Positions 61,009 to 64,000 of a DNA stretch of 64,000 bases are shown here, in pieces. Source of the stretch: Deltaproteobacteria bacterium (lineage in GTDB: Bacteria; Desulfobacterota; Binatia; UBA1149; JAJCZL01); the NCBI GenBank assembly GCA_029262415.1, contig JAJCZL010000033.1, positions 56,471-120,470 of the forward strand, in the 5' to 3' direction. How positions within the stretch are numbered: position 1 is the first letter of the stretch; each line of letters starts with the position of its first letter. Made by a program: the position numbers and the translations under genes. The notes beneath the pieces were generated by a model. The model searched no databases. It was given only the letters and a program-made list of their open reading frames with translations, and was not told the DNA's origin.

Positions 61009-63633
61009 GTGCGTAACGTTCTCCGCCGCCGTTTGTCTGTGTTCGCCGTTGGCGCGGTATTTCTCGCGTTTGCCGGGCACGCTGTAGCCGGCACTGTCTC
61101 TATCGCACCGGTCAAGGACAACACGCTCTTCAGCGAAGACGGCGCGCTCAGTAACGGTGCCGGGATGTACTTGTTCGCGGGCGTTACCAACTTCGGTGGG
61201 CTCCGCCGTGCGCTTTTGCAGTTTGATATTGCTGCAGCGATTCCTGCCGGAGCGACGATAAACGGTGCAACGCTGACGCTGTCGCTGTCGAAATCTAACT
61301 CGGGACCGAGGACGGTTGTGCTTAGGCGCGTGATCGCGGCTTGGGGCGAGGCCGGGTCGGACGCCGGTGGTGAGGAGGGACAGGGGGGCGCGGCCGCGCC
61401 CGGCGATGCCACCTGGACGCACGCTTTCTTCGATACGGATCTATGGATCTCGCCGGGTGGTGACTTGGCAGCGGGCAACGTCGCAACCAGCGTGGTGGGC
61501 TCGATTTCGCAGGATTACGTGTGGTCGGGCGCAGGGCTTACGGCTCTCGTGCAGAACTGGCTCGACAACCCGCAAGTCAACCTTGGGCTGGCTGTCATCG
61601 GTGATGAGGCCGGCACAGGCAGCACCAAGCGATTCGACAGCATGCAGAATCCGACAGTGTCGGTGCGGCCACAACTCGACGTTGACTTCTCGGCGCTGGG
61701 CGCAACCGGCGCGTGCTGCGCGGGTGATGGAACCTGTACCTCGGTCTCCGACCCGGGCAGCGCTTGCGATGGTAGCTATCAGGGCTCCGGATCGACTTGT
61801 GGGTCCAACCCGTGCACCGGTGCAACCGGCGCGTGTTGTACAGCTGACGAAACGGCTGCATGCGGCGAACTCACCCAGTCGGCCTGCGCAAGCCAAGGCG
61901 GGGTGTTTCAGGGTGCCGGTGGCAGCTGCGCCGCGAGCGAGTGTCCGGTTGTGCTGACGCCGTATGTGGATCCGTTGCCGATACCAAGCATCGCTCAACC
62001 GGTGAGCGGTATCGGCGGCGGGGTCGCCACCTACGACATTGCGGCCCGGCAAATCACCGCCCAGGTTCACCGCGATCTTCCGCCGACGCTGCTGTGGGGC
62101 TACGGCGACGGGGCGAGTGGGGCGACCACGCCGGGGCCGGTCATTGAGGCGTCGGTCGGTGAGCAGGTGACGGTAAATTGGATCAACGATCTGCGCGATT
62201 CGGGCGGACAGGCGTTGACCAAGCACCACCTAGACGTCGATCTGTGTCCGCACGGTGCCTCCCTTGGCGAAACGCGCACGGTCGTGCATCTTCACGGGGC
62301 GCACACCGCTGCGGAATTCGACGGGTACCCCGAGTCGACGACGGTTCCCGGGCAGAGTTCGACCTACGAATACCCGAACAACCAGTTGCCGGCGCTTCTG
62401 TGGTACCACGACCACGCGCTCGGGATCACCAGGCTGAACCTCTACATGGGCCTGGCCGGTTTCTACATCATCCGCGACGATGTCGAGGGCGCACTCGGCC
62501 TGCCCGCGGGGGAGTTTGAGGTGCCGCTCATGATCCTCGACCGCAGGTTGCGTGCCGACGGTACGCTCGAGTACCCGAGTGCGTGGCAGGAGCACTTTCA
62601 CGGCGATAAGATTTTGGTCAACGGCAAGGTGTGGCCGTTCATGGAGGTCAAGCCCGGCAAGTACCGGTTCCGCGTCGTCAACGCATCGGGTTCGCGAACG
62701 TTGACGCTTTCGTTGTCCGACGGCGCGAGCTTTCAGATGATCGGCAGCGATGGCGGCCTGCTTACCGCGCCGCTTACGCTCAGCGAGATTACGCTGGGGC
62801 CGGCCGAACGCGCCGACCTGGTGATGGATTTCGAGGCCTACGCACCGGGGACTGAGGTCATTCTGAGCAACTCCGCGCCGGCTCCGTTCCCCGGAACCCC
62901 CGGTGTCGGCGTGCTGCCCGACGTGATGAAGTTCGTCGCCGTTGCGGGTACCGGGTTTACCGGTGCCGTCGCGGCGTCGCTACGTCCGTTCACCGCTTTT
63001 GACGAAGCAGACACCGTTGTCGAGCGCGACTTCGAGCTGGCCAAGGTCGCCGACGTATGTACCGGCAGCGCGTGGGCGATCAATGGGCTTGGATGGGACG
63101 ATCTCAGCGAGTTCCCATTGCTCGGCACCACCGAGGTTTGGCGCTTCATCAACCGCAGCGGAATCATGCACCCGATGCACGTTCATCTCGACAGCTTCCA
63201 GATCATTGATCGACAGGACTTCACTGTGGTCAACGATGAGATCGTCCCGTCCGGATCACCGCTCGGGCCTGCGCCGGCAGAAGCGGGTTGGAAAGACACC
63301 GTGCAGGTCTATCCGAATGAAATCGTTCGCGTGATTACGCGGTTCGAAGACTTCAAGGGAAGGTTCGCCTACCACTGTCACATCGCCGAACACGAAGACC
63401 AAGAAATGATGCGCCAGTTCGAGACCGTGGTTTGCGGTGATACCGGCGGCGCTGATGGAGTCTCGGCTACCGATGCACTGATCGCGCTTGCCAACGCGGT
63501 TGGCGCGGGGCCTTGCATGACGTGTCTCTGCGATGTCGACGGTGGCGGGACGGTTACTGCTACCGATGCGCTACTGATCCTGCAGTCCGGCGTCGGCCAG
63601 CCGGTGACGCTCGGTTGCAACGCCTGTTTGTAG
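61009..63633 (+). CDS. modular multicopper oxidase with DNRLRE-like and dockerin-like domains
   Basis: 874-aa exported protein. Signal peptide to about 27; N-terminal DNRLRE-like beta domain (about 30-215); two Cys-rich TGACC units (about 231-316); CotA/bilirubin-oxidase-type multicopper oxidase (about 335-810); dockerin-like Ca-binding repeats (ATDALIALAN, ATDALLILQS) at 811-874. All copper ligands are present: His427/429, His467/469, His721/724/726, His789, Cys790, His791, His795 and axial Met800. Likely anchored outside the cell, oxidising metal ions or phenolics. GTG 61009, no Shine-Dalgarno. Confidence 0.92.
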   Translation: MRNVLRRRLSVFAVGAVFLAFAGHAVAGTVSIAPVKDNTLFSEDGALSNGAGMYLFAGVTNFGGLRRALLQFDIAAAIPAGATINGATLTLSLSKSNSGPRTVVLRRVIAAWGEAGSDAGGEEGQGGAAAPGDATWTHAFFDTDLWISPGGDLAAGNVATSVVGSISQDYVWSGAGLTALVQNWLDNPQVNLGLAVIGDEAGTGSTKRFDSMQNPTVSVRPQLDVDFSALGATGACCAGDGTCTSVSDPGSACDGSYQGSGSTCGSNPCTGATGACCTADETAACGELTQSACASQGGVFQGAGGSCAASECPVVLTPYVDPLPIPSIAQPVSGIGGGVATYDIAARQITAQVHRDLPPTLLWGYGDGASGATTPGPVIEASVGEQVTVNWINDLRDSGGQALTKHHLDVDLCPHGASLGETRTVVHLHGAHTAAEFDGYPESTTVPGQSSTYEYPNNQLPALLWYHDHALGITRLNLYMGLAGFYIIRDDVEGALGLPAGEFEVPLMILDRRLRADGTLEYPSAWQEHFHGDKILVNGKVWPFMEVKPGKYRFRVVNASGSRTLTLSLSDGASFQMIGSDGGLLTAPLTLSEITLGPAERADLVMDFEAYAPGTEVILSNSAPAPFPGTPGVGVLPDVMKFVAVAGTGFTGAVAASLRPFTAFDEADTVVERDFELAKVADVCTGSAWAINGLGWDDLSEFPLLGTTEVWRFINRSGIMHPMHVHLDSFQIIDRQDFTVVNDEIVPSGSPLGPAPAEAGWKDTVQVYPNEIVRVITRFEDFKGRFAYHCHIAEHEDQEMMRQFETVVCGDTGGADGVSATDALIALANAVGAGPCMTCLCDVDGGGTVTATDALLILQSGVGQPVTLGCNACL

Positions 63634-63744
63634 GGTTGGGCGGCTAGGGAAGCTTGTGGCTAGGGAAGCTCGGCACAAGTCTTTCAAAATAGGATAAGCA
63701 CGTAAGCCAAGCGACTCGTGAGGAGGTTGGGCGATGGGTGAGCG

Positions 63745-63816
63745 ATGAAGGGCAAAGCCTGGTATTTCGGCATGAAGCTGCACGTGGGGACGGACTGCAA
63801 GACAGGCCGGGTAGCG
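63745..63816 (+). pseudogene. IS5-family transposase fragment
   Basis: ATG-started short frame reading MKGKAWYFGMKLHVGTDCKT, matching the G-x-WYFGMK-H-G-D segment of IS5 DDE transposases. An in-frame TGA lies two codons upstream, and similarity is lost where the 14-bp repeats begin, so both ends are missing. Confidence 0.8.
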
Positions 63817-63861
63817 CCAGCCGGGTAGCGCCGGCCGGGTCGCGCCGACCGGGTAGCGCCG
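63806..63861 (+). repeat. 14-bp tandem repeat, four copies
   Basis: Four head-to-tail units of GCCGGGTAGCGCCG with single-base changes, then a partial unit to about 63870. They replace the transposase frame inside the IS remnant. Confidence 0.9.
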
Positions 63862-64000
63862 GCGGGCTACCTTTCGCGAGCTGAAACCGCGCTACATTCC
63901 GCGCGGAATGTGGATAACTCGGCGCAAAGTACACCGGCGGCACGATGATCGGTCCGCTCAGTCACTTGTGCAGAGCTTCCCTAGCCCCACAGCTCTTTCA

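Larger units (their letters stand above)
63664..63980 (+). mobile_element. degenerate IS5-type insertion sequence remnant
   Basis: 317 bp bounded by near-perfect 17-bp inverted repeats (63664-63680 and 63964-63980, one mismatch) starting GGAAGCTC and including ACAAGT, close to the GGAAGGTGCGAACAAG ends of IS5. Each end is flanked by CTAG (63660-63663, 63981-63984), a target duplication expected for IS5 (YTAR). A further copy of the end (CTAGGGAAGCTT) lies at 63644-63655. Only a transposase scrap remains inside. Confidence 0.8.

Noticed and set aside
63644..63943. 99-codon minus-strand frame in the IS remnant
   Set aside because: Arises from the 14-bp repeats and inverted ends; not protein-like.
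1..64000. CRISPR arrays, prophage, tRNA or rRNA genes, phage-defence islands
   Set aside because: No regularly spaced repeats, Cas, integrase, restriction or toxin genes, no tRNA cloverleaf or TTCGA-type arm in intergenic gaps, which are mostly under 180 bp.

Overview
The window is a densely coded, GC-rich stretch of a Gram-negative bacterial chromosome. It holds about 60 complete genes, many starting at GTG or TTG and joined by 4-bp ATGA/GTGA overlaps. LolA, TolC, SppA, HtrA, an outer-membrane barrel and several exported redox proteins indicate an outer membrane and a periplasm rich in electron carriers. RNase J in a Gram-negative background, pyruvoyl arginine decarboxylase, a sodium-pumping methylmalonyl-CoA decarboxylase, a tryptophan-tryptophylquinone amine dehydrogenase and very Cys-rich secreted proteins with Thr linkers suggest a deltaproteobacteria-like lineage, perhaps Candidatus Binatota. 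That placement is inference from gene content; no rRNA or other phylogenetic marker was tested.

Layout. 28-4367 (+): histidine operon hisD-B-H-A-F. 4357-6097 (-): acyltransferase-like DUF374 protein and thioredoxin reductase. 6270-7529 (+): moaC, radC. 7607-8044 (-): ssb. 8212-21587 (+): RNase J, uppP, ftsK, lolA, yajQ, rimO, DksA-type protein, glycerate kinase, queE, glpD, a kinase-fold protein with an altered active site, folE. 21591-23240 (-): TolC-like protein. 23372-27418 (+): class V aminotransferase, serA, purA. 27437-29128 (-): gamma-glutamyltransferase. 29193-32190 (+): N-acetylglutamate-synthase-like protein, small membrane protein, a 496-bp non-coding interval and a barrel protein with a textbook terminator. 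32323-44306: mixed strands, including tusA, an 861-aa Cys-rich secreted protein, an Xre regulator, dusB, a PTPS-family enzyme, cytochrome lipoprotein, aminopeptidase P, htpX, sppA, a lipoate-ligase-fold protein and a HIT protein. 44373-54479 (-): hsp20, htrA, RNase R, pdaD, methylmalonyl-CoA mutase large subunit and the four-subunit Na+ methylmalonyl-CoA decarboxylase. 54735-58249 (+): amine dehydrogenase cluster B-E-D-A plus a c-type cytochrome. 58283-63633: DUF192 protein, ETF:quinone-reductase-like Fe-S protein and a modular multicopper oxidase. 63664-63980: remnant of an IS5-type insertion sequence.

How genes work together. The mmd-mutase block would link succinyl-CoA, methylmalonyl-CoA and propionyl-CoA to a sodium gradient. 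The divergently transcribed amine dehydrogenase block would oxidise primary amines in the periplasm and pass electrons to its cytochrome. Its light chain resembles aromatic amine dehydrogenase more than methylamine dehydrogenase, and no mauG-type maturase is present. A pattern across the window is a TANNNT-type -10 hexamer 6-8 nt before a start codon with no Shine-Dalgarno, suggesting leaderless transcripts for at least six genes.
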